NCBI GenBank assembly: GCA_900770075.1
Contig: CAAGIZ010000083.1
Location: 1-12,430, forward strand
Origin: Spirochaetia bacterium
Lineage (GTDB): Bacteria > Spirochaetota > Spirochaetia > Treponematales > Treponemataceae
DNA length: 12,430 nt
Reading direction: 5' to 3'
The notes below the pieces were generated by a model that ran no database searches, was not told the origin of the DNA, and saw nothing but the letters and a program-made list of their open reading frames with translations. Each line of letters begins with the position of its first letter. Positions within the stretch are counted from its first letter, which is position 1. Position numbers and translations under genes: made by a program. Shown piece by piece: positions 1 through 6,197 of the stretch.

Positions 1-851
1 ATCTGGCGGCTGTCGTTGTTGTTCTGATTGTTGCGTCGCATTTCTATAACAAGCGGGTCATTTTTTAGGCTTTCTCCGCGAAGAATGCGCTCTGTTTCCG
101 GGTGGCACAAAAGTTCGTCAGAATCGTTTATGATGAACGTAGTGTTTACGCTGTCAGTTCCTAAAATATCGGAGATTGTTTCTATTGAAAAGGTGATGAT
201 GCAGGTCTGTTCGCGACCGTTTTCCCTGTACGGAAAAAGAAGCGACATTACCGGCATTTCAAAATACGGCGAAGCATTTAAGGCAATAGTTTCTCCGCCT
301 GCAGAACGGCGGACTGCATTTTCCTGCGAGTTTAGAAAAGAGTCCATCGCGCCGGTGTCAATTTCATTTGATATAAAAAAGCGGTTGTTCATAATTCGAA
401 CGTCCGTACTGTTCCGCCGTGAAATGCTGTCCGCAGAAAGAATGAAAATTGAAGCAATGTCCTGATTTCTTTCAAAGAAAAACGCTTCTGCCTGCCGTGC
501 AATGACTGCATTCCGTCTGCTTCCGGCAACATTTAAAAGGTCAAGAAGCTGGAATACATTTGACCGCACCGTGCTAAGCTTGTCTTCTACTGTGCTTGAT
601 GCACGCGTATTTATAGAAAGATTTGAATTTTCCGCCGTAATTTGAACGTCCTCTCCAATAAAGTGGCTGTTCAAAACCGTTACAGAGCCAAGGGAAACAA
701 GAACGATGAACCCGATGATGATGGCAAGCTTTACGCCGATAGGGAATGTGACTGACGTCGTATGCGTGGAGGAATTTGTCTGTGATACACTTTTTAAATC
801 AGCAGAACCAGACGGTTTTTCCTTGCCGTTCAGTTTAGCCGTTGCTTTCAT
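1..851 (-). CDS. Membrane-anchored sensor protein, N-terminal part (cut by window edge)
   Basis: Reading the minus strand from the ATG at 851 gives 283 uninterrupted codons running off the left edge, so the C-terminal output domain is missing. A polar 35-residue cytoplasmic start is followed by one hydrophobic segment at about residues 40-60, then a long hydrophilic, presumably periplasmic region. Near residues 237-267 the pattern NTTFIINDSDELLCHPETE resembles the membrane-distal PAS-like half of dCache ligand-binding domains. A GGAAG at 858-862 lies 6 bases before the ATG. The overall look recalls treponemal adenylate/guanylate cyclases with an extracytoplasmic sensor, but a methyl-accepting chemotaxis protein or another HAMP-type signalling protein is equally possible because the output domain is not visible. 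It is transcribed divergently from the helicase gene. The reading frame is certain in my view; the sensory role is inferred from topology and the dCache-like motif. Confidence 0.8.
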   Translation of the reverse strand, partial: MKATAKLNGKEKPSGSADLKSVSQTNSSTHTTSVTFPIGVKLAIIIGFIVLVSLGSVTVLNSHFIGEDVQITAENSNLSINTRASSTVEDKLSTVRSNVFQLLDLLNVAGSRRNAVIARQAEAFFFERNQDIASIFILSADSISRRNSTDVRIMNNRFFISNEIDTGAMDSFLNSQENAVRRSAGGETIALNASPYFEMPVMSLLFPYRENGREQTCIITFSIETISDILGTDSVNTTFIINDSDELLCHPETERILRGESLKNDPLVIEMRRNNQNNNDSRQ

Positions 852-1015
852 AATAAACTTCCATAACTACTTTTTTTACTGAATAAAACACGGAAATTTC
901 TAAGATTTTGAGTTTTTAGAGATTCCGCATTTCTTTAAGTATATCGCAGTAAAAAGGAAAAAACACTATTCTGCAGGGCAAATACATTAAAAATTCCATG
1001 CCTGTTGGCTCCCTC

Positions 1016-1045
1016 TTGACCTATTTTTTCTAAAAAGGTTATAAG
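1016..1045 (+). promoter_or_regulatory. Candidate upstream sigma70 promoter for the helicase operon
   Basis: TTGACC at 1016-1021 and TATAAG at 1040-1045 are separated by 18 bp. Transcription would start near 1052, inside the palindrome TCTGCGCAGA, and give a leader of about 135 bases. It is weaker than the promoter at 1092-1120. Confidence 0.45.
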
Positions 1046-1060
1046 GCTCTGCGCAGACCT
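1044..1060. promoter_or_regulatory. Palindrome at a predicted transcription start, possible operator
   Basis: TCTGCGCAGA at 1048-1057 is a perfect 10-bp palindrome, flanked by AGG (1044-1046) and CCT (1058-1060), which extend the symmetry with one unpaired C on the left. It lies immediately downstream of the TATAAG box, where a dimeric repressor would act. The operator role is inference. Confidence 0.25.
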
Positions 1061-1091
1061 GTTATATGCAGGAGCTGATATTTTATCTGCG

Positions 1092-1120
1092 TTGAAACAA
1101 ACTGTAAAAAACGGTATAAT
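1092..1120 (+). promoter_or_regulatory. Strong sigma70-type promoter for the helicase/ABC-F operon
   Basis: TTGAAA at 1092-1097 and a perfect TATAAT at 1115-1120 are separated by the optimal 17 bp. Transcription would start near 1127, leaving a leader of about 60 bases before the helicase ATG. Confidence 0.75.
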
Positions 1121-1188
1121 TTTCCAAGATTTTCACAGCACTTTAAAGATCCTCTGGTAGTGTTTTTTGAAGTGCCTTTGTTTTGTAT

Positions 1189-2847
1189 ATGAATTATTCT
1201 GAAATAAATTTAACTGAAAACCTTTTTAAGGGAATTGAAGAAGCCGGATATGTAAATTGTACTCCGGTTCAGGAACAGGTTCTTAAAGTTTCGCTGGACG
1301 GAAGCGATCTTTATGTGCAGTCCCAGACGGGAACCGGAAAAACCGCTGCCTTTCTTGTAACGATAATGCAGCAGCTTCTGTCAGGCGGCAAGGCTGAAGG
1401 TAAAAATGCCCTGGTGCTGGTTCCTACGAGGGAACTGGCCGTTCAGGTGGAAGCCGAAGCCAGAAAACTTGGCAAATACACCGGGTTAAAAACCGCTGCC
1501 TTTTTTGGCGGTGTGGGGTACGAAAACCAGACCGAAGAGCTGAAAAAAGGCGTGGACATAATTGTGGGAACTCCGGGGCGGGTCATCGATTTGCACGAGT
1601 CCAGAAAAATGGATTTGAGCCGGGCTGCTTACCTTGCCATTGACGAGGCGGACAGGATGTTTGACATGGGATTTTACCCGGATCTCCGCAAAATACTTAA
1701 ATTCCTGCCGGATTCAGGGCAGAGGCAGACAATGCTTTTTTCTGCAACCTTGAATTCCTACGTAAAAAACCTTGCATGGGAATACACGAAGGATGCAAAA
1801 GAAGTGGTGATTGAAGCCCAGAACATCACCGTGGACGAAATAGATCAGGAACTGATTCACGTTTCCAGCGATGAAAAGCTTACGCTTCTGCTGGGAATCA
1901 TTCAGAAAGAAGCTCCTGAAAGCCTGATAATCTTCTGCAATACAAAAAAAATGTGCGAAATCCTTTCAAAAAGGCTTAAGCTCAACGGAATAAAAAATGA
2001 ATTTATAATCGGGGATTTGCCCCAGACCCGCCGTCTGAAAATCATGAACGGTTTTAAGGCAGGACGGGTAAGATGCCTTATTGCGACGGACGTTGCTGCC
2101 AGGGGAATTGACGTAAACGACCTTGCCATGGTTGTAAACTACGATCTTCCTAACGAGGCAGAAAACTACGTTCACAGAATCGGACGCACGGCAAGGGCAG
2201 GAAAGAGCGGAAAAGCCTACAGTTTCTGTTCCGAACAGGACGTGTATTCCCTCATGCCGATTGAACGCTACATCGGAAAGCAGATTCCTTCAAGACTTGC
2301 CCTTCAGGAAGAACTAGTAGAAGACAAAAGCCGCAATTCCTACATAAGGCTGGATTCCGAAAAAAGACGTGACGACCGGAGCGACCGTGACGGAAAAAAG
2401 CGCCGGGATTCTGGAGCAGCCGGTTCAAGGGGCAGGGGAAAAACCGCCCGTGTAGCAAAGCCTTCTCAAAGCCGGAACCGCCTTTCAGACCGCCTTTCAA
2501 AGGAAGAAGAACTGGCAAAACTCAGCGGAATGACTTCCGAAGAAAGGATGCAATACTACAAGGAAAAGTATTCTTCCCGGTCTGACCGCAAGCCTGCTTC
2601 CGGCAAAAACTCTGCCGCTCCTTCCGCAAGAAACTCAGGACGCAGCGAAAAAACTTCCGGCCGCAGAAACGTAATTGGAAAGTCTGGTGCCGCCGGAAAA
2701 AACTCCGCCGCCAAAAACGTTAAAAATGCCAAAAACATTAAAAACGTTAAAAACGGCACCTCAGGCAGGAACACAAAATCTGCAAAAAAAAGCACACCTG
2801 CTGGAACCGGATTTTTTGACAAAATTAAAAAACTTTTTTCAAGATAG
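1189..2847 (+). CDS. DEAD-box ATP-dependent RNA helicase, RhlE/CsdA-like
   Basis: An ATP-dependent RNA helicase of superfamily 2, expected to act on structured mRNA or rRNA in the cytoplasm. In order (ATG numbering): Q motif around residues 17-32, motif I SQTGTGKT 45-52, Ia PTREL 79-83, Ib TPGR 128-131, II DEAD 152-155, III SAT 185-187, V ATDVAARGID 299-308, VI HRIGRTARAG 329-338. All catalytic motifs are intact. After about residue 380 comes a 170-residue low-complexity tail rich in Lys, Arg, Ser, Asn and Gly, as in RNA-binding tails of RhlE/DeaD-type helicases. It ends in a short amphipathic GFFDKIKKLFSR. A TTG at 1183 would add two residues and sits better spaced (10 bases) from the weak GAAG at 1169-1172; I prefer the ATG at 1189 by codon type, but the choice is open. 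The ABC-F gene follows after 38 bp. The exact subfamily name is not settled by sequence reading. Confidence 0.95.
   Translation: MNYSEINLTENLFKGIEEAGYVNCTPVQEQVLKVSLDGSDLYVQSQTGTGKTAAFLVTIMQQLLSGGKAEGKNALVLVPTRELAVQVEAEARKLGKYTGLKTAAFFGGVGYENQTEELKKGVDIIVGTPGRVIDLHESRKMDLSRAAYLAIDEADRMFDMGFYPDLRKILKFLPDSGQRQTMLFSATLNSYVKNLAWEYTKDAKEVVIEAQNITVDEIDQELIHVSSDEKLTLLLGIIQKEAPESLIIFCNTKKMCEILSKRLKLNGIKNEFIIGDLPQTRRLKIMNGFKAGRVRCLIATDVAARGIDVNDLAMVVNYDLPNEAENYVHRIGRTARAGKSGKAYSFCSEQDVYSLMPIERYIGKQIPSRLALQEELVEDKSRNSYIRLDSEKRRDDRSDRDGKKRRDSGAAGSRGRGKTARVAKPSQSRNRLSDRLSKEEELAKLSGMTSEERMQYYKEKYSSRSDRKPASGKNSAAPSARNSGRSEKTSGRRNVIGKSGAAGKNSAAKNVKNAKNIKNVKNGTSGRNTKSAKKSTPAGTGFFDKIKKLFSR
2713..2757 (+). repeat. 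Five 9-bp tandem repeats encoding K-N-x in the helicase tail
   Basis: Five consecutive 9-base units (AAAAACGTT, AAAAATGCC, AAAAACATT, AAAAACGTT, AAAAACGGC) encode KN followed by V, A, I, V and G (residues 509-523). Because the unit is a multiple of three, gain or loss of copies would keep the frame. Confidence 0.85.
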
Positions 2848-2885
2848 AAAAAATATAAAACAGAATAATAGGGAGCGTAGTAAAA

Positions 2886-4526
2886 ATGATTACAGTTTCA
2901 GACGTAAGCCTTCATTTCAGCGAAAAACCGCTTTTTAAAGACGTAAACTTAAAATTTACCGCAGGAAACTGCTACGGAATCATCGGAGCCAACGGCGCAG
3001 GAAAATCAACCTTCTTAAAGGTTCTTTCCGGCGAGCAGGACAGGGACTCCGGCGAAATCATCATAACTCCGGGAGAGCGCATGGCAGTGCTCAAGCAGGA
3101 CCACTTTGCCTTTGACAGCTACAGCGTAAAGGAAACGGTGCTCATGGGCTACCCGAAACTTTATGAGGTATCAAAAGCCCGGGACGAAATCTACGCAAAA
3201 GAAGATTTTACGGAAGAAGACGGAATAAAGTCCGCAGAACTGGAAGCCCAGTTCGGGGAGTTGGGGGGCTACGAGTCAGAAAACCAGATTGAACAGATGC
3301 TTTCCGGCCTTGGACTGGAAGAAAAATACCACGACAAGATGATGAGCGAACTGGACGAATCCCAGAAAGTCCGCGTTCTTCTTGCCCAGGCACTGTTCGG
3401 AAACCCGGACATACTGGTACTGGACGAACCTACCAACGGTCTTGACCTTGAATCCATCAGCTGGCTGGAAGACTTCCTTCTGGACTTTGAAAACGTCGTA
3501 ATAGTCGTAAGCCACGACCGCCACTTTTTGAACACCGTCTGCACCGTAATCTGCGACATCGACTACGGAAAAATCACCCAGTTTGCCGGAAACTACGACT
3601 TCTGGTACCAGATGAGCCAGATTCTGCAGAAACAGGCAAAAGACCAGAAACGCAAAAACGAAGAAAAGGCAAAGGACTTAAAGGAATTCATCCAGAGGTT
3701 TGCTTCCAACGCCGCAAAATCCCGCCAGGCTACCAGCCGCAAGAAGGTTCTTGAAAAACTGGAACTGGAAGACCTGCCAGTAACAAGCCGCAAATTTCCC
3801 TTCGTGCAGTTCAAGCCGGACAGAGAAATCGGCAACAACGTACTGGAGTGCCGCAAACTCAACTCAAAAGACGAGGACGGCACCCCGCTTCTACAGGACT
3901 TCAGCCTGACAGTAAACCGCACGGACAAAATCGCCTTTGTGGGAGTGGAACACAACACCGTTTCCTCACTTTTTGACATAATCGCCGGCGAAAAAAAGCT
4001 GGAAAGCGGAGAATACTTCTGGGGACAGACCACAAGCACTTCTTATCTGGCAAGAGACAACAACCAGTATTTCAACAACGACTACAACATCACCGACTGG
4101 CTCAAGCAGTTTTCAAAAGAACAGGACGACGCCTATGTCCGGGGCTTTTTGGGAAGAATGTTGTTTTCCGGCGACGAGTCCCTTAAAAAGGTAAAAGTCC
4201 TCTCCGGAGGAGAAAAAGTCCGCTGTATGCTGTCAAAACTCATGCTTGCCGGTTCAAACATCCTCATAATGGACGACCCTACAAACCACCTCGACCTTGA
4301 AGCCATCGAAAGCCTTAACCGGGCCCTGGTGGATTTTCCGGGAGTCATCCTGTTTACCAGCCACGACCACGAATTTATCTCGACAATAGCAAACCGCATC
4401 GTGGAAATTACGCCTAAGGGAGTCATCGACCGCATGATGCCTTTTGACGACTACATGGCAGACGAACAGATAAGGGCAATGCGCGCCGAATACTACAAAG
4501 GCTCCGACAGAAAAATCAAGTTCTAG
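2886..4526 (+). CDS. ABC-F family ATPase (YkpA/YbiT-like), ribosome-associated type
   Basis: Two ABC domains in one 546-residue chain with no membrane segments, joined by a charged linker (about 243-305) containing a Lys/Arg-rich SRQATSRKK stretch, the hallmark of ABC-F proteins that act at the ribosomal E site. NBD1 has Walker A GANGAGKST (34-42), Walker B ending LDEPTNGLD (179-187) and H-loop SHD (209-211), but its signature region reads SELDESQKVRV (154-164) instead of LSGGQ. NBD2 has signature LSGGEKVR (439-446), Walker B ending MDDPTNHLD (462-470) with Asp for the catalytic Glu, and H-loop SHD (492-494). Its Walker A reads GVEHNTVSS (353-361), without the lysine. All departures therefore fall in one composite site. 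GGGAG at 2871-2875 lies 10 bases before the ATG. It probably shares a transcript with the helicase. Whether it is housekeeping or resistance-type cannot be told from sequence; the YkpA/YbiT likeness favours housekeeping. Confidence 0.93.
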   Translation: MITVSDVSLHFSEKPLFKDVNLKFTAGNCYGIIGANGAGKSTFLKVLSGEQDRDSGEIIITPGERMAVLKQDHFAFDSYSVKETVLMGYPKLYEVSKARDEIYAKEDFTEEDGIKSAELEAQFGELGGYESENQIEQMLSGLGLEEKYHDKMMSELDESQKVRVLLAQALFGNPDILVLDEPTNGLDLESISWLEDFLLDFENVVIVVSHDRHFLNTVCTVICDIDYGKITQFAGNYDFWYQMSQILQKQAKDQKRKNEEKAKDLKEFIQRFASNAAKSRQATSRKKVLEKLELEDLPVTSRKFPFVQFKPDREIGNNVLECRKLNSKDEDGTPLLQDFSLTVNRTDKIAFVGVEHNTVSSLFDIIAGEKKLESGEYFWGQTTSTSYLARDNNQYFNNDYNITDWLKQFSKEQDDAYVRGFLGRMLFSGDESLKKVKVLSGGEKVRCMLSKLMLAGSNILIMDDPTNHLDLEAIESLNRALVDFPGVILFTSHDHEFISTIANRIVEITPKGVIDRMMPFDDYMADEQIRAMRAEYYKGSDRKIKF

Positions 4527-4692
4527 AGATTCCCAATTTTTTAAAGGGCGGCTTTTTGCCCGGTTCGGCTCCTTCGACAGGCTCAGGAACCAAACCGGCC
4601 AAAAACCGGGCTTTCCGGGGTTCCGCTAACCGCTCCATTGCTACGCAACGGCAAGCCGCCCCTCCAATCCCTACCGCAAGCAGGCCGTGTGT

Positions 4693-4721
4693 CGAGTTTT
4701 CGTGCTACGCACGAAAACTCG
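4693..4721. repeat. Perfect 13-bp hairpin with TAC loop
   Basis: CGAGTTTTCGTGC (4693-4705) is the exact reverse complement of GCACGAAAACTCG (4709-4721), separated by only TAC. It is the strongest perfect inverted repeat in the window. No T-run follows, so it is not a standard intrinsic terminator on either strand. Confidence 0.9.
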
Positions 4722-4751
4722 CAGGGGTTGGGCAACGCCCAATCCCCCTGC
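4721..4751. repeat. Imperfect inverted repeat with AAC loop
   Basis: GCAGGGGTTGGGC (4721-4733), loop AAC, GCCCAATCCCCCTGC (4737-4751): a stem of about 13 pairs with bulged C residues and possibly one G-U pair. Its first base is shared with the preceding hairpin, so the two cannot both be fully paired. Confidence 0.7.
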
Positions 4752-4803
4752 CGCAGGTTACTCAAAAAAAATGATTTTTTTTGTTTTTTTTGATGTGGTG
4801 CTA

Positions 4804-4832
4804 TTGACCAAAAAAAATATTTTAGTTATAGT
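4804..4832 (+). promoter_or_regulatory. Promoter of tRNA-Phe
   Basis: TTGACC at 4804-4809 and TATAGT at 4827-4832 have the optimal 17-bp spacing and lie 13 bases before the mature tRNA 5' end, so a start near 4839 would give a very short 5' leader. Confidence 0.8.
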
Positions 4833-4845
4833 ATTTTACATCAGC

Positions 4846-4918
4846 GCCGCAGTAGCTCAGTTGGTAGAGCGCCGGACTGAAAATCCGTATGTCGTTGGTT
4901 CGATTCCAACCTGTGGCA
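4846..4918 (+). tRNA. tRNA-Phe (anticodon GAA)
   Basis: A 73-base cloverleaf. Acceptor GCCGCAG (4846-4852) pairs with CTGTGGC (4911-4917) including one G-U. The D arm is GCTC/GAGC with loop AGTTGGTA. The anticodon loop CTGAAAA places GAA at 4879-4881. The T arm GTTGG/CCAAC has loop TTCGATT. The discriminator is A4918. CCA is not encoded (the next bases are CT), so it must be added by a nucleotidyltransferase. The outermost anticodon-stem pair, position 27 to 43 (C4872 with T4888), is a C-U mismatch. Confidence 0.97.
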
Positions 4919-4921
4919 CTT

Positions 4922-4951
4922 GGCTCCTGAATATTCGGGAGCTTTTTTTTT
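4922..4951 (+). terminator. Intrinsic terminator of tRNA-Phe
   Basis: GCTCCTGAAT (4923-4932) pairs with ATTCGGGAGC (4933-4942), the innermost bases forming the loop and one pair being U-G. Nine T residues follow (4943-4951). It starts four bases after the tRNA end, so the tRNA is probably a monocistronic transcript. Confidence 0.9.
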
Positions 4952-4984
4952 GTTTAAAGGAGACTTTCTTTCCCTTACAAAGAT

Positions 4985-5013
4985 TTGCCAGATGTGTTTT
5001 TTTGGGTTAAAAT
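4985..5013 (+). promoter_or_regulatory. Promoter of the outer-membrane protein gene
   Basis: TTGCCA at 4985-4990 and TAAAAT at 5008-5013 are separated by 17 bp. The predicted start near 5020 leaves a leader of about 67 bases that ends in a strong ribosome-binding site. Confidence 0.6.
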
Positions 5014-5086
5014 CCTATAAACTGGGTTGTTTTCGGAATAACTATAAAAATGCTATGTTCTAAGTTTTTTTTCAGGAGGATATTTT

Positions 5087-6073
5087 ATGAAAAAAATAAA
5101 AATTTTGGCTTTGACTGCGGCTTTTGCCGCACTTTCCGCTTCTGTCTTTGCCGGTTCCTGGCTGGACAGCATTACTGCGGATTCTGTCGGTGAATTCAAT
5201 AAAAGGGCAGACGAGATAAGCGGCGGGTTTGACGATTTTGCAGAGCAGCTGGCAATCTCTGTTCCTCAGGCTGCAACCCAGCAGAACGTCTGGTCGGATG
5301 CCTACATCGGACAGCTTATTTCCATTCCGCCTCACCTTGGCGGTGGTGTAAACGTTGGTCTTACCCACATCGATACCAGCGGTTTAAAGAAGGCTGTCGA
5401 TTCCCTTGGACTGGCAGACATCGACATAAAAGACAGCTACTACTTCCCTGTGTTTACTGCTGACCTCCGCATTGGTGGAGTCCTCCTGCCTTTTGATTTT
5501 GACATTGCCGTAATGAAAACCGGAAAAATGAGCACTTCCGGCTTTGGTGCAGATTTGAGTGTGGACTTGCTTACTGTAGGCATGGATGTGCGCTATGCGC
5601 TTTTTAAGGGCGGTCTTGTAATGCCTAAAATCAGCGTTGGTGCCGGCTACTTCTACAATCAGGGAACCTTTGGTGTTTCTTCGGACTATGCCGATGCAAA
5701 CATAGACTACAAGGTGCACACCATGTATGCTCAGGCACAGATTTCAAAAACTTTCCTCTTTATAACGCCTTTCGTTGGTCTTAGGGGACTTGTTTCTAAG
5801 TGTGACAACTCCTGGGACTGGGCATTCAGCGGAAAATATGTTGGAGAAATTGAAAATATCAACAATTCTTTGGAAAACAAAGCAAAACTTAGGGACAGTG
5901 GCTCTTACAAGACAGATTCCTTTGATTTTAACGCCATCCAGCCGCAGATTTTTGCCGGCGTAGGTGTAAATTTCTTTGTTCTTGACTTTACTTTAAGCGT
6001 TACTGCTGACCTGCGCCACATTGCAGACAGCGGACTGTGGTCCGGTGCTGCAAGCTTAAGGCTTTCCCTGTAG
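5087..6073 (+). CDS. Secreted, probable outer-membrane beta-barrel protein
   Basis: I do not recognise the family. The 328-residue product starts with a standard Sec signal peptide: KK, a hydrophobic Ala-rich core, and VFA/GS with probable cleavage after residue 22. There is no lipobox cysteine. From about residue 120 the sequence alternates hydrophobic and polar residues in amphipathic stretches typical of beta strands (for example about 154-172, 179-198, 208-223, 226-237, 286-312 and 318-328), separated by polar loops such as 238-282. This suggests a small barrel preceded by a globular or helical N-terminal part. It ends in SLRLSL and not in the aromatic residue typical of proteobacterial porins. 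AGGAGGA (5074-5080) lies 6 bases before the ATG, the strongest site in the left half, so high expression is likely. It stands alone between a tRNA terminator and a convergent gene, and nothing nearby suggests a substrate. Confidence 0.85.
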   Translation: MKKIKILALTAAFAALSASVFAGSWLDSITADSVGEFNKRADEISGGFDDFAEQLAISVPQAATQQNVWSDAYIGQLISIPPHLGGGVNVGLTHIDTSGLKKAVDSLGLADIDIKDSYYFPVFTADLRIGGVLLPFDFDIAVMKTGKMSTSGFGADLSVDLLTVGMDVRYALFKGGLVMPKISVGAGYFYNQGTFGVSSDYADANIDYKVHTMYAQAQISKTFLFITPFVGLRGLVSKCDNSWDWAFSGKYVGEIENINNSLENKAKLRDSGSYKTDSFDFNAIQPQIFAGVGVNFFVLDFTLSVTADLRHIADSGLWSGAASLRLSL

Positions 6074-6085
6074 GGCTTTTTTTGC

Positions 6086-6193
6086 GTGAGGGACATTAGC
6101 GGCCGCGGAAGCGGGTGCGCAGCACCGAAGGCGCCCCGACGCCGTAGCCGCGGTTGGCCCGACCCGCCTTTGGCGGGGCACGCCCGTTTTATT
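6086..6193. repeat. G+C-rich palindromic element between convergent genes
   Basis: Several nested inverted repeats occur in about 100 bp: CCGCGG at 6103-6108 and again at 6148-6153; GGTGC-GCA-GCACC (6114-6126); GGCG/CGCC with loop CCCCGA (6130-6143); CCCGCC-TTT-GGCGGG (6163-6177). CGGG/CCCG at 6174-6186 is followed by TTTTATT (6187-6193) and could terminate the plus-strand gene. Composition is far more G+C-rich than both flanks. It shares no clear sequence with the element at 4546-4757, though both are built of short stems with three-base loops. Terminator use and dispersed-repeat identity are inference. Confidence 0.5.
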
Positions 6194-6197
6194 CTCA

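Larger units (their letters stand above)
852..1182. other. Divergent intergenic region
   Basis: This A+T-rich stretch separates the minus-strand sensor gene from the plus-strand helicase gene. It holds two plus-strand promoter candidates and a palindrome, listed separately. For the minus strand I see only a TATACT -10 candidate (943 down to 938) without a convincing -35. No open frame here has a ribosome-binding site, and I see no structured RNA family that I recognise. Confidence 0.6.
4546..4757. repeat. G+C-rich structured intergenic element, likely a dispersed repeat
   Basis: A 212-bp non-coding block. GGGCGGCTT (4546-4554) is matched inversely by AAGCCGCCC (4653-4661). GGTTC (4562-4566) pairs with GAACC (4587-4591) around the motif CTTCGACAGGCTCAGG, a sequence I recall in short intergenic repeats of many bacteria (not checked). 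TTGC-TAC-GCAA lies near 4638-4648. A 13-bp hairpin and a longer imperfect one follow. The segments CAATCCCTACCGCAAGCAGG (4665-4684) and CAATCCCCCTGCCGCAGG (4740-4757) are diverged direct copies. The repeated stem plus three-base loop design suggests a multi-module palindromic repeat rather than one folded RNA gene. Copy number in the genome cannot be seen here. Confidence 0.55.
4527..4845. other. Non-coding region between ABC-F gene and tRNA-Phe
   Basis: The first 230 bases are G+C-rich and full of inverted repeats (next entries). After them comes a run of eight A, TGA, eight T, G and eight T (4764-4791), then the tRNA promoter. No frame here has a ribosome-binding site or resembles a protein. 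I see no classical terminator directly after the ABC-F stop: the nearest hairpin, GGGC/GCCC at 4546-4561, has its T-run in the loop. Confidence 0.7.

Noticed and set aside
28..465. A 145-codon plus-strand open frame at the left edge
   Set aside because: It is antisense to the sensor gene, which has a better start, a ribosome-binding site and a sensible membrane topology; the plus-strand product shows no domain-like pattern.
3593..4039. A 148-codon minus-strand frame opposite the ABC-F gene
   Set aside because: Ser-rich composition typical of the complement of Lys/Glu-rich coding sequence; no start signals.
4638..4757. CRISPR array or CRISPR-like repeats
   Set aside because: The repeats are inverted and adjacent, with no regularly spaced identical direct repeats or spacers, and no cas genes are present.
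4546..4845. Riboswitch, 6S RNA, SRP RNA or tmRNA
   Set aside because: I could not match any conserved core of these RNAs, and the tRNA promoter lies downstream of the block, so it is not a leader of the tRNA transcript.
4556..5010. Open frames (72 and 107 codons) across the structured element and tRNA-Phe
   Set aside because: They run through hairpins and, in the longer case, the whole tRNA and its terminator, with no ribosome-binding site. They are by-products of G+C-rich repeats.
6061..6083. Intrinsic terminator right at the stop of the barrel gene (CCC-TGTA-GGG then seven T)
   Set aside because: The stem is only three pairs and overlaps the stop codon; the CGGG/CCCG-TTTT structure at 6174-6193 is a better though still weak candidate.
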